DNA of 64,000 nucleotides from JBEVNR01 sp040507985 (GCA_040507985.1 JBEVNR010000016.1:37113-101112), one strand, 5' to 3'; positions 15,912 to 25,169 are shown, numbered from the stretch's first letter. Program-made: numbers and translations. The notes: generated from the sequence alone by a model not told the origin.

Positions 15912-17495
15912 ATGTCGCTTTATGCCGGTAGCGCCGAAATTATTCAAGTCGCCGACGTGGTCGCCCGCGAGAAAGGCATTCCTAAAGATTTGGTGGTCGA
16001 CGCCATCGAGCAGGCCCTCGTTCGCCCGGCCGCGCGCCAGTATGGCGGCGACAAGGACATATCCGTGCACATCAATCGCCGAAGCGGCGACATAAAAACC
16101 TATCGGCTGCTGACGGTTGTGGAAGACGGCGCCGAGGTGGAGGACGAAAACGCCGAAAAAGTCATTCGCCAAAAAGACGCGTTCGATCTTTACGGCAACG
16201 CCAAAAAGACCGAGGGCGGCGAAAGCGTTCCCTACGTTCCCGGCGACGTCATCCGCGAAGAGCTTCCCCCCATCGACCTGCGGCGCGTAACGGCGCAAAT
16301 CGCCAAGCAAGTCATCATTCAAAAAATTAAGGAGGCTGAGCGCGAGCGCGAATATAACGCCTTTATCGAGCGCATGGGCGAAATCGCGCACGGTTCGGTC
16401 AAGCGGGTGGAGTTCGGCAACGTCGTGGTCGATCTGGGCGGCGGCGTGGAAGCCATGCTGGCGCGCGACCACGTGATTCGCGGCGAAAACTATAACGTGG
16501 GCGACCGGGTGCGCGCCCTCATCGCCAAGGTGCGGCGCGAAAACATTCTGCCGCAGATATTGTTGTCGCGCACCGCTCCGGAATTCATGGCCAAATTGTT
16601 TAGCCTTGAGGTGCCGGAAATTTACGAAGGCATCATTCAAATAAAGTCGGTGGCGCGCGATCCCGGCTCCCGGGCGAAATTCGCGATTTATTCCGTCGAT
16701 CCGAACATTGATCCGGTGGGGTCGTGCGTAGGCGTGCGGGGAAGCCGCGTGCAAGCGGTGAGCAACGAAATTTTAGGGGAAAAAATCGATATCGTGCAAT
16801 GGTCGTCGGATCCGGCGACGTTTCTGGTGAACGCCATCGCTCCCGCTAAGGTGTCGAAAGTCATCATCAACGAAGAAACCCGCACCATGGACGTGGCGGT
16901 AGCGGAGGAAGAGCTGAGCATCGCCATCGGGCGGCGCGGGCAAAACGTGCGCCTGGCCTCCGACTTAATCGGCTGGCGCATCAACGTCATGAGCGAAGAG
17001 GCCGAGGCGGCGAAGCGCTCGGAAGATTTTTCGGCCATTACCTCGTCGCTTATCGCGGCGCTCGACGTTGACGACATCATTGCGCATTTGCTGGCCGGCG
17101 AAGGATTTACCTCGCCTTCCGAAATCGCTTTTTCCGATTTGTCTGAGCTGGTGGCCATCGAAGGGTTCGACGAAAACATCGCGGCGGAATTGCAGCGCCG
17201 CGCCTTGGCCTGGCGAGAAAACTGCATTCGCGAGGAAGAGGAGAAATTCGCCTCTTACGGCATGGAGGAAGGGCTTGTCGCGCTCATGGGCGAGGAAGCG
17301 GAGCGCACCGTCCTGATCGCCTTGGCGGAGGCGGACGTCAAGACGATCCACGACTTCGCGGATTTGTCGCGCGACGAATTGTTTGAAATTATCGGCGAGG
17401 GCGCGATTAGCTTCGACCGGGCCGACGCCCTTATCATGAAGGCGCGGGAATCGTGGTTCGACGCCTCCGCCGACGAGCAAAAGGCGACGTCGTAG
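15912..17495 (+). CDS. nusA: Transcription termination/antitermination factor NusA
   Basis: A 527-residue NusA. AAGGAG (15901-15906) precedes the ATG. The N-terminal RNA-polymerase-binding domain covers about residues 1-125, an S1 domain about 135-200 (GSVKRVEFGNVVVDLGG), then two KH domains including VGVRGSRVQAV and IGRRGQNVRLAS, and a C-terminal helix-hairpin-helix repeat region (from about 370 onward) typical of proteobacteria. NusA modulates pausing, intrinsic termination and rRNA antitermination. The leader terminator upstream offers it a direct route for feedback. Confidence 0.97.
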   Translation: MSLYAGSAEIIQVADVVAREKGIPKDLVVDAIEQALVRPAARQYGGDKDISVHINRRSGDIKTYRLLTVVEDGAEVEDENAEKVIRQKDAFDLYGNAKKTEGGESVPYVPGDVIREELPPIDLRRVTAQIAKQVIIQKIKEAEREREYNAFIERMGEIAHGSVKRVEFGNVVVDLGGGVEAMLARDHVIRGENYNVGDRVRALIAKVRRENILPQILLSRTAPEFMAKLFSLEVPEIYEGIIQIKSVARDPGSRAKFAIYSVDPNIDPVGSCVGVRGSRVQAVSNEILGEKIDIVQWSSDPATFLVNAIAPAKVSKVIINEETRTMDVAVAEEELSIAIGRRGQNVRLASDLIGWRINVMSEEAEAAKRSEDFSAITSSLIAALDVDDIIAHLLAGEGFTSPSEIAFSDLSELVAIEGFDENIAAELQRRALAWRENCIREEEEKFASYGMEEGLVALMGEEAERTVLIALAEADVKTIHDFADLSRDELFEIIGEGAISFDRADALIMKARESWFDASADEQKATS

Positions 17496-17497
17496 CG

Positions 17498-18016
17498 ATG
17501 GATAAAAAAATTTTTCTTGCGGCCTCTCCGGAAGACGGCGTCGTGCGGCGCGTGACGAAGCCCTTGCCGTTCGTGAAGACGGCGGAGGTTCCGTGCGGGA
17601 TGAACGCGTTAAGGGCGTGGGCGACGTCGGACGAGGCAAGGAAAATTTTCGGCGAAACTGCGTCTTTGGCGCACGACCTGGCGGAAAAAACGGCGTGCGA
17701 CCTGCGGGAAGAGGCGCTACAATGCTTGCATTTCGTTAAAAAATCGGGAAAGCTCGTCTCTGGTTTTGAAACGATAAAACCGCTGCTGAAAAAAGCGGGA
17801 AAGGTGGCGGCGCTCTTGCAGGCGTGCGATTCCTCTCCGCGAGAGCGCCGGCGGCTCGCCGGCCAAAGAAGCGCGGAGGCGGTGGGCTGCTTTACCTCCG
17901 CCGAGCTGGGGACCGCCGTCGGTCGCCCGTCCTGTTGTCACGTGGCGGTGCTGCGAGGCGGCGAAAATCTATGGCGCGAGCGTTACGAACTCTATAAAAC
18001 ATATATCGATGGTTAG
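17498..18016 (+). CDS. YlxR/L7Ae-type RNA-binding protein with altered N-terminus
   Basis: A 172-residue protein between nusA and infB, the usual place of YlxR (DUF448). In alphaproteobacteria YlxR is commonly fused to an L7Ae-like domain; the latter is visible here (AEKTACDLREEALQCLHFVKK is too degenerate to be certain, but GKLVSGFETIKPLLKKAGKV and the following LLQACDSSPRERRR are good). The N-terminal YlxR domain should carry an RxCxxTR-type signature, which I do not see; that part (IFLAASPEDGVVRRVTKPLP) is divergent. It starts 3 bp after the nusA stop. Position gives most of the identification. Confidence 0.75.
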   Translation: MDKKIFLAASPEDGVVRRVTKPLPFVKTAEVPCGMNALRAWATSDEARKIFGETASLAHDLAEKTACDLREEALQCLHFVKKSGKLVSGFETIKPLLKKAGKVAALLQACDSSPRERRRLAGQRSAEAVGCFTSAELGTAVGRPSCCHVAVLRGGENLWRERYELYKTYIDG

Positions 18017-20552
18017 AATGGCCGACAAGAACATGCCCGACGATAAAAAAAACGCGACGACGCCCAAGCTGACGCTCGGCGGCGGCGCGTCCACCTTACA
18101 TCTGTCGGTAGACCTCAAAAAAACCCCCGCGCCCAAAAAGCGCGGCGCCCTTGGGGTACAAGTGGAAGTGGTCGGGGCCAAGCGCCGGTCCGTTCCGCTG
18201 ACGGGGGCGACTCCGGCCGGCGGGTTGACGCGTCAGGAACAAGAAACGCGCATGCGCGCGCTTAAGCTCGCGGAAGAGGAGGATCGCCGCCGCAAGGAGC
18301 GCGAGGAAATCGAAGCGAAGGAACGTGCCGTCCGCGAGGCCGAAGAGGCGGTGCGGCGTTCCGAAGAGGAGCGCGTTCGCAAGGAAGAGGAGGCGCGCGT
18401 CGCGCAAGAGGCGGCGGAGCAGGCTAAAAGGGCGGCGGCGCCCGTCGCCGGGATCGAAAAAGAGGCGTCGCGCGAAGAAAATCCTCGCGTAGAAGAAAAA
18501 ACCGCCGACGAGTCGGCTCCGTTCGAGCTTACCAAGAAAAACCGCAAGTTGTTAGAACAACTTCGCGCGGAAAAAGACGAGGAGGTGGCTGAAAAACCCT
18601 CCGGACGCACGAAAACCCCGACGCCGGGAACCGCTTCCAAGAAGCGTTCCGGACGCATCACCGTCTCTCAAGTGCTGAGGGAAGAGGCGAGCTTTTCCGA
18701 CGATCAGGCCAGTTTGGGATCGGACGCGCCGCGCCGTCGGGTGAAGCGCCGATCAAACGACGCAAAACGGCGAGGACAGCAAGAAAAAGTGCTGCGCGAC
18801 GTGGCGATTCCCGATTCGATTTCCGTCCAGGATCTGGCGCTGCGCATGGCCGAGCGCGCGACGGACGTGGTGCGCGTGCTCATGAAAATGGGCGTGATGG
18901 CCGCGCCGTCGCAAACGATCGACGCCGACACGGCGGAACTCGCCGCGCAGGAAATGGGGCATCGTCCGTACCGGGTGCAAAACGAAGACCCGGCGGAGTT
19001 TTTATATCACCCCCCGGCGGACGCGCCGGACACGCTTGAGGAGCGCTCTCCGGTGGTGACGTTCATGGGCCACGTCGATCACGGCAAGACGTCGTTGCTC
19101 GACGCGATTCGCGAAAGCAAGGTGGCGGCGGGCGAGGCCGGCGGCATCACCCAGCATATCGGCGCCTATCAGGTGACGACGCCTAAGGGATCGATCACGT
19201 TTTTAGACACGCCCGGCCACGCGGCCTTTACCGCCATGCGGCAGCGCGGCGCCGGCGCGACCGATATCGTCGTGCTGGTGGTGGCGGCGGACGACGGCAT
19301 CATGCAACAAACCGAAGAGGCGATCAGCCACGCGAGGGCGGCCGGCGCGCCGATCATCGTCGCCATCAACAAGGTGGATAAGCCCGAGGCCAACCCGCAA
19401 AAGGTGCGCGACAAATTGTTGCATTACGAGCTTATTCCCGAAGAACTGGGCGGCGACGTGATGACGGCGGAAGTCTCCGCAAAAACGGGCGCGGGGTTGG
19501 ACAGGCTGCTGGAATGTATTTTGCTGCAAGCCGAGGTGATGGAGCTTGGCGCCAATCCGGACCGTCCGGCGGTGGGGGTGGTGATCGAATCGCGCATTGA
19601 CAAGGCGCGCGGCGCGGTGGCGACGATACTCGTGCAGCGCGGCACCCTGAATATCGGCGACGTGCTGGTGAGCGGTACGGCTTACGGACGGGTGCGGGCC
19701 ATGACGGACGCGGCGGGCAACCGCCTGCAATCGGCCGGTCCTTCCGACGCGGTGGAGGTGCTGGGGTTAAGCGACGCGCCGCACGCCGGCTCTCCGGCCG
19801 CCGTGGCGGAAAACGAGCGCATGGCGCGCGACGTGGCGTTGCTGACCGACCAACGCGCGCGGGCTAAAGCGGCCGCGATGAACACCGGCGGCAAGTCGTC
19901 GATGGATTTATTGCTCGAGCAGTTTAAAGGTTCGGGCATACGCGAGCTTCCCGTGGTGATTAAAACCGACGTACAAGGATCGTTGGAAGCGATTGAGCAA
20001 AGCCTGCTTAAGTTCAACAACGACGAAGTGGCGGTGCGGGTGCTGCATAAAGGCGTCGGGGGAATCACCGAATCGGACGTTTCCCTGGCGGCGGCCTCGT
20101 CGGCGATGGTGCTGGGCTTCAACGTGCGCGCCGAGAAGGCCGCCCGCGACCTGGCGACCCGCGACAGGGTGGACGTGCAATATTATTCCGTCATCTACGA
20201 TTTAATAGACGACGTGAAGGCCATGCTTTCCGACATGCTGAAACCGTCGGTGCGCGAAAACATGCTGGGCAACGCCGAAATTCGCGACGTGTTCGTGATT
20301 ACGCGCGCCGGCAAGGTGGCGGGGTGCTACGTGACGGACGGCACGGTGAAGCGCGGGGCGCACGTGCGCCTGCTGCGCGACAACGTGGTCATCCACCAAG
20401 GCAAGCTGAAAACCCTGCGCCGCTTCAAGGACGACGTGCAGGAAGTGGCGTCCGGTTACGAATGCGGCATGGCGTTCGAGCGCTACGACGACATTAAAAT
20501 CGGCGATTACATCGAAGCCTTTGAAATGGTGGAAGAAAAGCGCACGTTGTAA
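18009..20552 (+). CDS. infB: Translation initiation factor IF-2
   Basis: An 847-residue GTPase that delivers fMet-tRNA to the 30S subunit. The N-terminal third is charged and coiled-coil-like (EEEDRRRKEREEIEAKERAV, about 90-140). The IF2N-type segment near 270-320 (SVQDLALRMAERATDVVRVL) precedes the G domain: G1 GHVDHGKTS at about 352-360, DTPGHAAF (G3) and NKVD (G4). Domains II-IV follow. The start overlaps the end of ylxR; a second ATG at 18018 (MADKN) is equally plausible. rbfA and truB, which often follow infB, are absent. Confidence 0.97.
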   Translation: MVRMADKNMPDDKKNATTPKLTLGGGASTLHLSVDLKKTPAPKKRGALGVQVEVVGAKRRSVPLTGATPAGGLTRQEQETRMRALKLAEEEDRRRKEREEIEAKERAVREAEEAVRRSEEERVRKEEEARVAQEAAEQAKRAAAPVAGIEKEASREENPRVEEKTADESAPFELTKKNRKLLEQLRAEKDEEVAEKPSGRTKTPTPGTASKKRSGRITVSQVLREEASFSDDQASLGSDAPRRRVKRRSNDAKRRGQQEKVLRDVAIPDSISVQDLALRMAERATDVVRVLMKMGVMAAPSQTIDADTAELAAQEMGHRPYRVQNEDPAEFLYHPPADAPDTLEERSPVVTFMGHVDHGKTSLLDAIRESKVAAGEAGGITQHIGAYQVTTPKGSITFLDTPGHAAFTAMRQRGAGATDIVVLVVAADDGIMQQTEEAISHARAAGAPIIVAINKVDKPEANPQKVRDKLLHYELIPEELGGDVMTAEVSAKTGAGLDRLLECILLQAEVMELGANPDRPAVGVVIESRIDKARGAVATILVQRGTLNIGDVLVSGTAYGRVRAMTDAAGNRLQSAGPSDAVEVLGLSDAPHAGSPAAVAENERMARDVALLTDQRARAKAAAMNTGGKSSMDLLLEQFKGSGIRELPVVIKTDVQGSLEAIEQSLLKFNNDEVAVRVLHKGVGGITESDVSLAAASSAMVLGFNVRAEKAARDLATRDRVDVQYYSVIYDLIDDVKAMLSDMLKPSVRENMLGNAEIRDVFVITRAGKVAGCYVTDGTVKRGAHVRLLRDNVVIHQGKLKTLRRFKDDVQEVASGYECGMAFERYDDIKIGDYIEAFEMVEEKRTL

Positions 20553-20567
20553 GGCGCGCGCTTTTTC
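20536..20567 (+). terminator. Possible intrinsic terminator after infB
   Basis: AAAAGCGC (20536-20543) pairs with GCGCTTTT (20558-20565), the stem spanning the infB stop codon, followed by a short T/C run. The 14-nt loop is large, so strength is uncertain. Confidence 0.4.
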
Positions 20568-20609
20568 TTCTTTACTGCCTTAAACCGATAATTCTCTTTT
20601 TTCCGTTAT

Positions 20610-22238
20610 ATGCATCCTTACGCCCTCTTTCGCGTCATCGCTGTTTTTTCTTTGGTTATGACGTTCGCGCACGGGGCGCGCGCCCAAGAGGCGTCGGCAA
20701 AAATTAAGGGAGCGCTGGAAGGCCGCGCCTCCGTCTCTTTTTACGGCGAGCCGATACGGCGCTTTTCGTTGGCGCAGCGTTTTTATCGCGAACGCGCCTA
20801 TGCGCCGGGGTGGGACTATCGCGCTTCCGACGCCTTGGCCAAGGCAATAAAAGAGGCGAAAAACGACGGATTGACGCCGGGCGACTACCATCTCAACGCG
20901 CTGGAAAAAGCCCGGGAAGCCAACGACCAACCGGCCGTCGAGCTGTTGTCGTCGGACGCCTTTTTCTTGCTGGCCTCGCATTTGGCGAACGGACGTACGG
21001 ACGTGAAGGCGCTGGTCGATACGTGGAACTTGCCGAAAGAGTCTCCCGACTACCTCGCCGCCTTGCACGACGCGCTGCGCAGCGGAAAGATAGAGCGCGC
21101 CTTGCGCGCCTTCGCGCCGACGGCGGCGGAATATGGCGCGTTTCGCAAGGAATATGCGCGCTATCGGGCGATGGCGTCGGGTAGCTTCCCCAAAAAAGTG
21201 GCGCCCGGAGAAATTTTGCGCGCCGGCATGCGCGCTCCGCGCGTCGCGGAACTCCGCGCCCGAATGATCGCGTTCGGGCTGACGTCAAAAAAAGCGAACG
21301 CGCCGGCGAAGAACGTGCCGCCACTGGACTTCGCCAAAGAGATAGAAACAGAAGAAACGTTTGACGACGATTTGATCGGCGCGGTGAAAAAATTCCAACG
21401 CAGCGCCAACCTCATCGACGACGGCGTGGTGGGCAAAAGCGCGCTTCTCGCAATAAACGTCTCGCCGGCGGAGCGCGAAAAAACGTTGCGCGTGAACATG
21501 GAGCGGTTGCGCTGGTTGCCGAAAGATTTAGGGAAGCGTTACGTCATGGTGAACGTTCCCGGATTTTTCTTGCAGGCGGCGGCAAACGGCAAGGTCGAGG
21601 AATTTCACGAAGTGGTGGTGGGGCAAAACCAGCGCCCGACGCCGATCTTCTCCGCAAAAATGCAATATATGATTTTTAATCCCTGGTGGATGGCGCCGGA
21701 TAAGCTGGCAAAGGAAGACAAGTTGCCGTTTTTTCGCGAACACCCCGAAAAAGCGGAGGAACTGGGTTTCGTCGTGACGGATAGAAGCGGCAAGAACGTG
21801 CCGCTTTCCTCCATCGACTGGAACACGGTCGACGCCGACAATTTTCCCTATCGGCTTGCGCAAAAACCGGGCGACTTAAATGCTCTGGGCAAGGTGAAGT
21901 TCATTTTTCCCAACCCGTATAACGTCTATTTGCACGACACCCCGGCGAGGGATCTGTTCGTGCGCAAGCAACGCGCCTTTTCCTCCGGCTGCGTGCGGGT
22001 GAAGGACCCGCTCGACCTGGCGGAATGGATTCTAAAAGACGGCGGGCGTACCCGCAAGCAAATTGACGAGGCGGTCGAAAGCGGCAAGGAAAAACAGGTG
22101 AATCTCGTGACGCCGCTTCCGGTGCATATGCAATATATCACCAACATGCTGAACGACGACGGGGAGGTGGTGTTTTTGAACGATTTTTACGGTCGCGACG
22201 GGCAAACGGCGGCGGCCCTCGACGATAAAGCCCCGTAA
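20610..22238 (+). CDS. L,D-transpeptidase (YcbB/LdtD-like)
   Basis: A 542-residue exported protein. A signal peptide (cleavage probably after HGARAQ or ARA) precedes a scaffold region, a peptidoglycan-binding domain around residues 210-290 (IGAVKKFQRSANLIDDGVVG), and a YkuD catalytic domain. The catalytic motif is visible as YLHDTPARDLF and SSGCVRV with C461 as nucleophile. The enzyme forms 3-3 cross-links in peptidoglycan in the periplasm, or attaches proteins to it. It follows infB at 58 bp but has a probable terminator between. The next gene starts 17 bp downstream. Confidence 0.93.
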   Translation: MHPYALFRVIAVFSLVMTFAHGARAQEASAKIKGALEGRASVSFYGEPIRRFSLAQRFYRERAYAPGWDYRASDALAKAIKEAKNDGLTPGDYHLNALEKAREANDQPAVELLSSDAFFLLASHLANGRTDVKALVDTWNLPKESPDYLAALHDALRSGKIERALRAFAPTAAEYGAFRKEYARYRAMASGSFPKKVAPGEILRAGMRAPRVAELRARMIAFGLTSKKANAPAKNVPPLDFAKEIETEETFDDDLIGAVKKFQRSANLIDDGVVGKSALLAINVSPAEREKTLRVNMERLRWLPKDLGKRYVMVNVPGFFLQAAANGKVEEFHEVVVGQNQRPTPIFSAKMQYMIFNPWWMAPDKLAKEDKLPFFREHPEKAEELGFVVTDRSGKNVPLSSIDWNTVDADNFPYRLAQKPGDLNALGKVKFIFPNPYNVYLHDTPARDLFVRKQRAFSSGCVRVKDPLDLAEWILKDGGRTRKQIDEAVESGKEKQVNLVTPLPVHMQYITNMLNDDGEVVFLNDFYGRDGQTAAALDDKAP

Positions 22239-22255
22239 CCCCGGCGCCGCCGCTT

Positions 22256-23083
22256 ATGGACGCCTCCCCCGCCTTCCACCTGCACCTTATCTCCGACTCG
22301 ACCGGCGAGACGGTCAGCGCCGTGGCGCGGGCGGCGCTGGCGCAATTTGACCATATCGACATGCGCGAGCATAATTGGTCGATGGTGCGCACTCCGGGGC
22401 AATTGAAAAAAGCGTTGGACGGCATACGGGCGCACCCCGGTTTCGTGATGCACACGTTGGCCGGCGTGGAGCATAGGCGCATGCTGCACGACGCGTGCGC
22501 CGAATTAAACGTGCCGTGCGTCTCGCTGCTGTCGCGCGTCGTGTCCGATCTGTCCGGGTTTTTGGGCATGGAGCCGAGCAATATGCCCGGGCGGCGCTAC
22601 GTGATGGACAAGGAATATTTTTCGCGCGTCGAGGCGATCAACTATTCCATCGCGCATGACGACGGCCAGATTTTGCACGACCTCGACGAAGCCGATATCA
22701 TTTTGGTGGGCGTGTCGCGCACCTCCAAGTCGCCGACGAGCATGTATCTCGCCCATTGGGGCTATCGCACCGCCAACGTGCCGTATGTGGGCCACGCGCA
22801 ATTGCCGCCCGAGCTGCTGGCGCTGAAAAACGCCTTCGTGGTGGGATTGACGATTCGTCCGGAATCCTTGGCGCACATTCGCCGCAACCGCCTGCTCTCG
22901 CTGGAGCAAAAGGAGGAGACGACGTATACCATGCTCGACGAGGTGGAAGCCGAGGTGGCGGAGGCCAGGCGGTTTTTCGTCCGTCGCGGCTGGCCCGTCA
23001 TCGACGTCACCAAAAGGTCGGTCGAAGAAACCGCCGCCGCCATCTTGCAGCTTTATCGGGAAACGAAGGGCGCGAACATATAA
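22256..23083 (+). CDS. Pyruvate dikinase regulatory protein (DUF299, bifunctional kinase/pyrophosphorylase)
   Basis: A 275-residue member of the DUF299/PpsR family. The start LHLISDSTGETVSAVARAA and the P-loop GVSRTSKSPTS (about 152-162) are diagnostic. Such proteins inactivate by ADP-dependent phosphorylation, and reactivate by phosphorolysis, either PEP synthase (PpsR) or pyruvate phosphate dikinase (PDRP); in alphaproteobacteria the target is usually pyruvate phosphate dikinase, which is not in the window. It follows the L,D-transpeptidase by 17 bp and converges with trmB. Confidence 0.93.
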   Translation: MDASPAFHLHLISDSTGETVSAVARAALAQFDHIDMREHNWSMVRTPGQLKKALDGIRAHPGFVMHTLAGVEHRRMLHDACAELNVPCVSLLSRVVSDLSGFLGMEPSNMPGRRYVMDKEYFSRVEAINYSIAHDDGQILHDLDEADIILVGVSRTSKSPTSMYLAHWGYRTANVPYVGHAQLPPELLALKNAFVVGLTIRPESLAHIRRNRLLSLEQKEETTYTMLDEVEAEVAEARRFFVRRGWPVIDVTKRSVEETAAAILQLYRETKGANI

Positions 23084-23146
23084 CGGCTAGGGACAGGTTA
23101 GCGTGAATTATACCGCCAGCATACCCATATCCGTTACCATCTATTT

Positions 23147-23836
23147 TCATCGCGCCCGTAGGTCGAACCGAAAAACGGGACGGTGCGCGGCGTCGGCTTT
23201 TATGCGATATTTGGTCGAGTGCGGCGCGTCTTCCTCTAGCGGCGGGGCTAGGGTAAGCACGTCGCTTGCGGTTTCCATCGCCTCTTGCATATGCCGGGCG
23301 TAGTCTTCGTGGTCGGTCACGAGGCATATGCGTCCGTCCTCGGACAATAACGGCGCGAGCGTACGTAAGAACGCGGATTGAACCAAGCGTTTTTTATGGT
23401 GTTTCGCTTTGGGCCACGGGTCGGGATAGAGAATGAAAATACGCCGCAGCGTGCGTTTTTTCCATGTCGCGAGCAGTGGGCGCACGTCGTCGTTCCAAAT
23501 GCGCACGTTGCGGCAAGCGCTTTTTCGCAGCGCGAGCACGCAACTCGCCACACCGTTTATATATGGCTCCGCACCGATAAAGCCCGTATGGGGATAGGCG
23601 ACGGCGCGGGCGGCAAGGTTTTCTCCCGAACCGAAGCCGATTTCCATCTCGTATCGCGTTATCTGCGGCGGGAAAAGCTCCGCCGGATTGATGACGTCGA
23701 CGCTTGCCGCGTATTCCGCCGTTATGCCTATGCCGGAGAGGTTGCCCTCCAGCGCATTTTGCTTTAGGGCGCTTAAGGTACGGCTTTTCTTCCTGCCGAA
23801 CGAGCGGAGGTAAGGGGAAACGATCGGATTTTCCAT
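23147..23836 (-). CDS. trmB: tRNA (guanine-N7-)-methyltransferase
   Basis: A 229-residue SAM-dependent methyltransferase forming m7G46 in tRNA. Visible: YEMEIGFGSGENLAARA as motif I, GAEPYINGVAS, RIFILYPDPWPKAKHHKKR with the family DPWPK signature, and a final segment with TKYRIKAD. The N-terminal GRKKSRTLSALKQNALE matches the family. It converges with the DUF299 gene and is about 200 bp downstream of the unknown gene at 24.0 kb. Confidence 0.95.
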   Translation of the reverse strand: MENPIVSPYLRSFGRKKSRTLSALKQNALEGNLSGIGITAEYAASVDVINPAELFPPQITRYEMEIGFGSGENLAARAVAYPHTGFIGAEPYINGVASCVLALRKSACRNVRIWNDDVRPLLATWKKRTLRRIFILYPDPWPKAKHHKKRLVQSAFLRTLAPLLSEDGRICLVTDHEDYARHMQEAMETASDVLTLAPPLEEDAPHSTKYRIKADAAHRPVFRFDLRAR

Positions 23837-24034
23837 GAACTACCGCAACGCTTTCCGGTTGGCGGCGCGGCATGACCGGCCGGCGGCGCCTTTTTTTCGC
23901 ATCGCGCAGCAAAAGGAAGAAACGGAAAAACGATCGCAACGCATACAATTTCATTTTTCTTTTTTAAAACGCGGAAAGAGCGGCACCTTATAGCAAACGG
24001 TTGAATCCGGCAACCGTAAACGCTTGTTCAAAAA

Positions 24035-24952
24035 TCAGCGATCGGCAAGTTCCAAAGCGGCGACGGGGCATTTCTTCATGCCTTCGTTACAATCCTCGAT
24101 CGCGTTGATGATAAAGGGGATGCTTAAAGTAATCACAGGATTATGGTTAACTTGCGACAATGCCTTCATGAGTTCAATCAAGCAGACATATTTTTTTCCG
24201 TCGCATTCTTTATCGTTCTCGGTGCAGGGATCGTCACATGGCGTTTCCATTAATATGGCGTGCGCTTCTTGTGCCGCGCGGTATTTCTGGCTCATATCAT
24301 CGGAGATTTGCTCATTAACTTGTAGGAATTGCTTTTCAGCAGGCTCGATCAAATCTTGTATTTTTTCCCACGTCGGTAGCGCGACGCGTCCATTGTCGGA
24401 CACGAAGCAGTCAACGAAAAGGCTGAAGTACGTCCTTGGAGAGGAAAGATTTTTTTCGCTCAATACACTTTCGGGATGGAATTTATCGCGACCATAGTTA
24501 TCGAAGACAATACAGAATCTCTCTTCTTCCTTAATGGAACCGGCGTCCGCTAGCAACCCATGTATAAAATCCATAAGCTTGTCTTCTTCGGGAAGGGCGC
24601 ATGTATCCAGCACGTAAATAGCGTCTCGCGTCGCCCAATATTTTTTGCCTTCATCTTCATGCCAATCCGCGTCGGTAGCGAGATGTATGACAAGAAATGT
24701 GCCTGTTTTTACCCAAGAGAAAGTGAAGCCATGCTTATTTACTTTATTGCCGTCTTGGTCGACAACCGTTACGCTCTGTCCTCCCTGATTGTAGTCTTTG
24801 AAATTTCCAAAGCGAAAATCGGAAAGATCAATGCGGAACGATTGCGGCAAATCGAACCATTCGACGGTTTGTGCGCCTGCGTCATCGGAAGCCATGGCGA
24901 AAGAAACGAATTCACGAGGATGAGCGACGTACGGCAATCGGTAAGTCAGCAA
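24035..24952 (-). CDS. Unknown acidic protein
   Basis: A 305-residue protein I cannot assign. It is acidic, with no signal peptide or membrane span. The C-terminal third has a cysteine-bearing segment (ETPCDDPCTENDKECDGKKY) that could bind a metal or simply be disordered. Base composition is visibly more AT-rich than the flanking trmB and ftsK. A strong promoter lies upstream, so it is probably a transcribed single gene. Not obviously related to the other unknown proteins of the window. Confidence 0.65.
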   Translation of the reverse strand: MLTYRLPYVAHPREFVSFAMASDDAGAQTVEWFDLPQSFRIDLSDFRFGNFKDYNQGGQSVTVVDQDGNKVNKHGFTFSWVKTGTFLVIHLATDADWHEDEGKKYWATRDAIYVLDTCALPEEDKLMDFIHGLLADAGSIKEEERFCIVFDNYGRDKFHPESVLSEKNLSSPRTYFSLFVDCFVSDNGRVALPTWEKIQDLIEPAEKQFLQVNEQISDDMSQKYRAAQEAHAILMETPCDDPCTENDKECDGKKYVCLIELMKALSQVNHNPVITLSIPFIINAIEDCNEGMKKCPVAALELADR

Positions 24953-24993
24953 AAGACCGGCAGAACAGAAAACAAAATAAGGATTGTCTGTTA

Positions 24994-25022
24994 ATTATAA
25001 TATAATTAATGAATTCATGCAA
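24994..25022 (-). promoter_or_regulatory. Predicted promoter of the 24.0-kb unknown gene
   Basis: On the minus strand TTGCAT (25022-25017), 17-bp spacer, TATAAT (24999-24994), ending about 42 bp before the start codon. A 19-nt perfect palindrome (TTAATTATAATATAATTAA, 24991-25009) covers the -10 box. Confidence 0.65.
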
Positions 25023-25113
25023 TCTCTTATTTTTACGCCACTCAGGACAAAGACAGAAAAACATAAATTAATTGACGAGTTTTTAGATATTTCATACGTC
25101 AACTAAATTTGAC

Positions 25114-25145
25114 GTCACTTATTGGTTTAAAAGCCAATAAGTGAC
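25114..25145. terminator. Perfect 12-bp inverted repeat downstream of ftsK
   Basis: GTCACTTATTGG (25114-25125) and CCAATAAGTGAC (25134-25145) flank an 8-nt loop. It lies 25 bp beyond the ftsK stop codon. Neither strand has an immediate T run, so it may be a weak or Rho-independent-like terminator or a 3' stabilising hairpin. Confidence 0.5.
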
Positions 25146-25169
25146 AATTCGTATTTTTTTCCTATCGTT

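Noticed and set aside
15838..16095. Small overlapping frame at the rimP-nusA junction
   Set aside because: It overlaps both genes and nusA has a strong Shine-Dalgarno sequence of its own.
15360..16754. Large minus-strand frame of about 464 codons opposite rimP/nusA
   Set aside because: It lies across two confidently identified genes and has no coherent domain.
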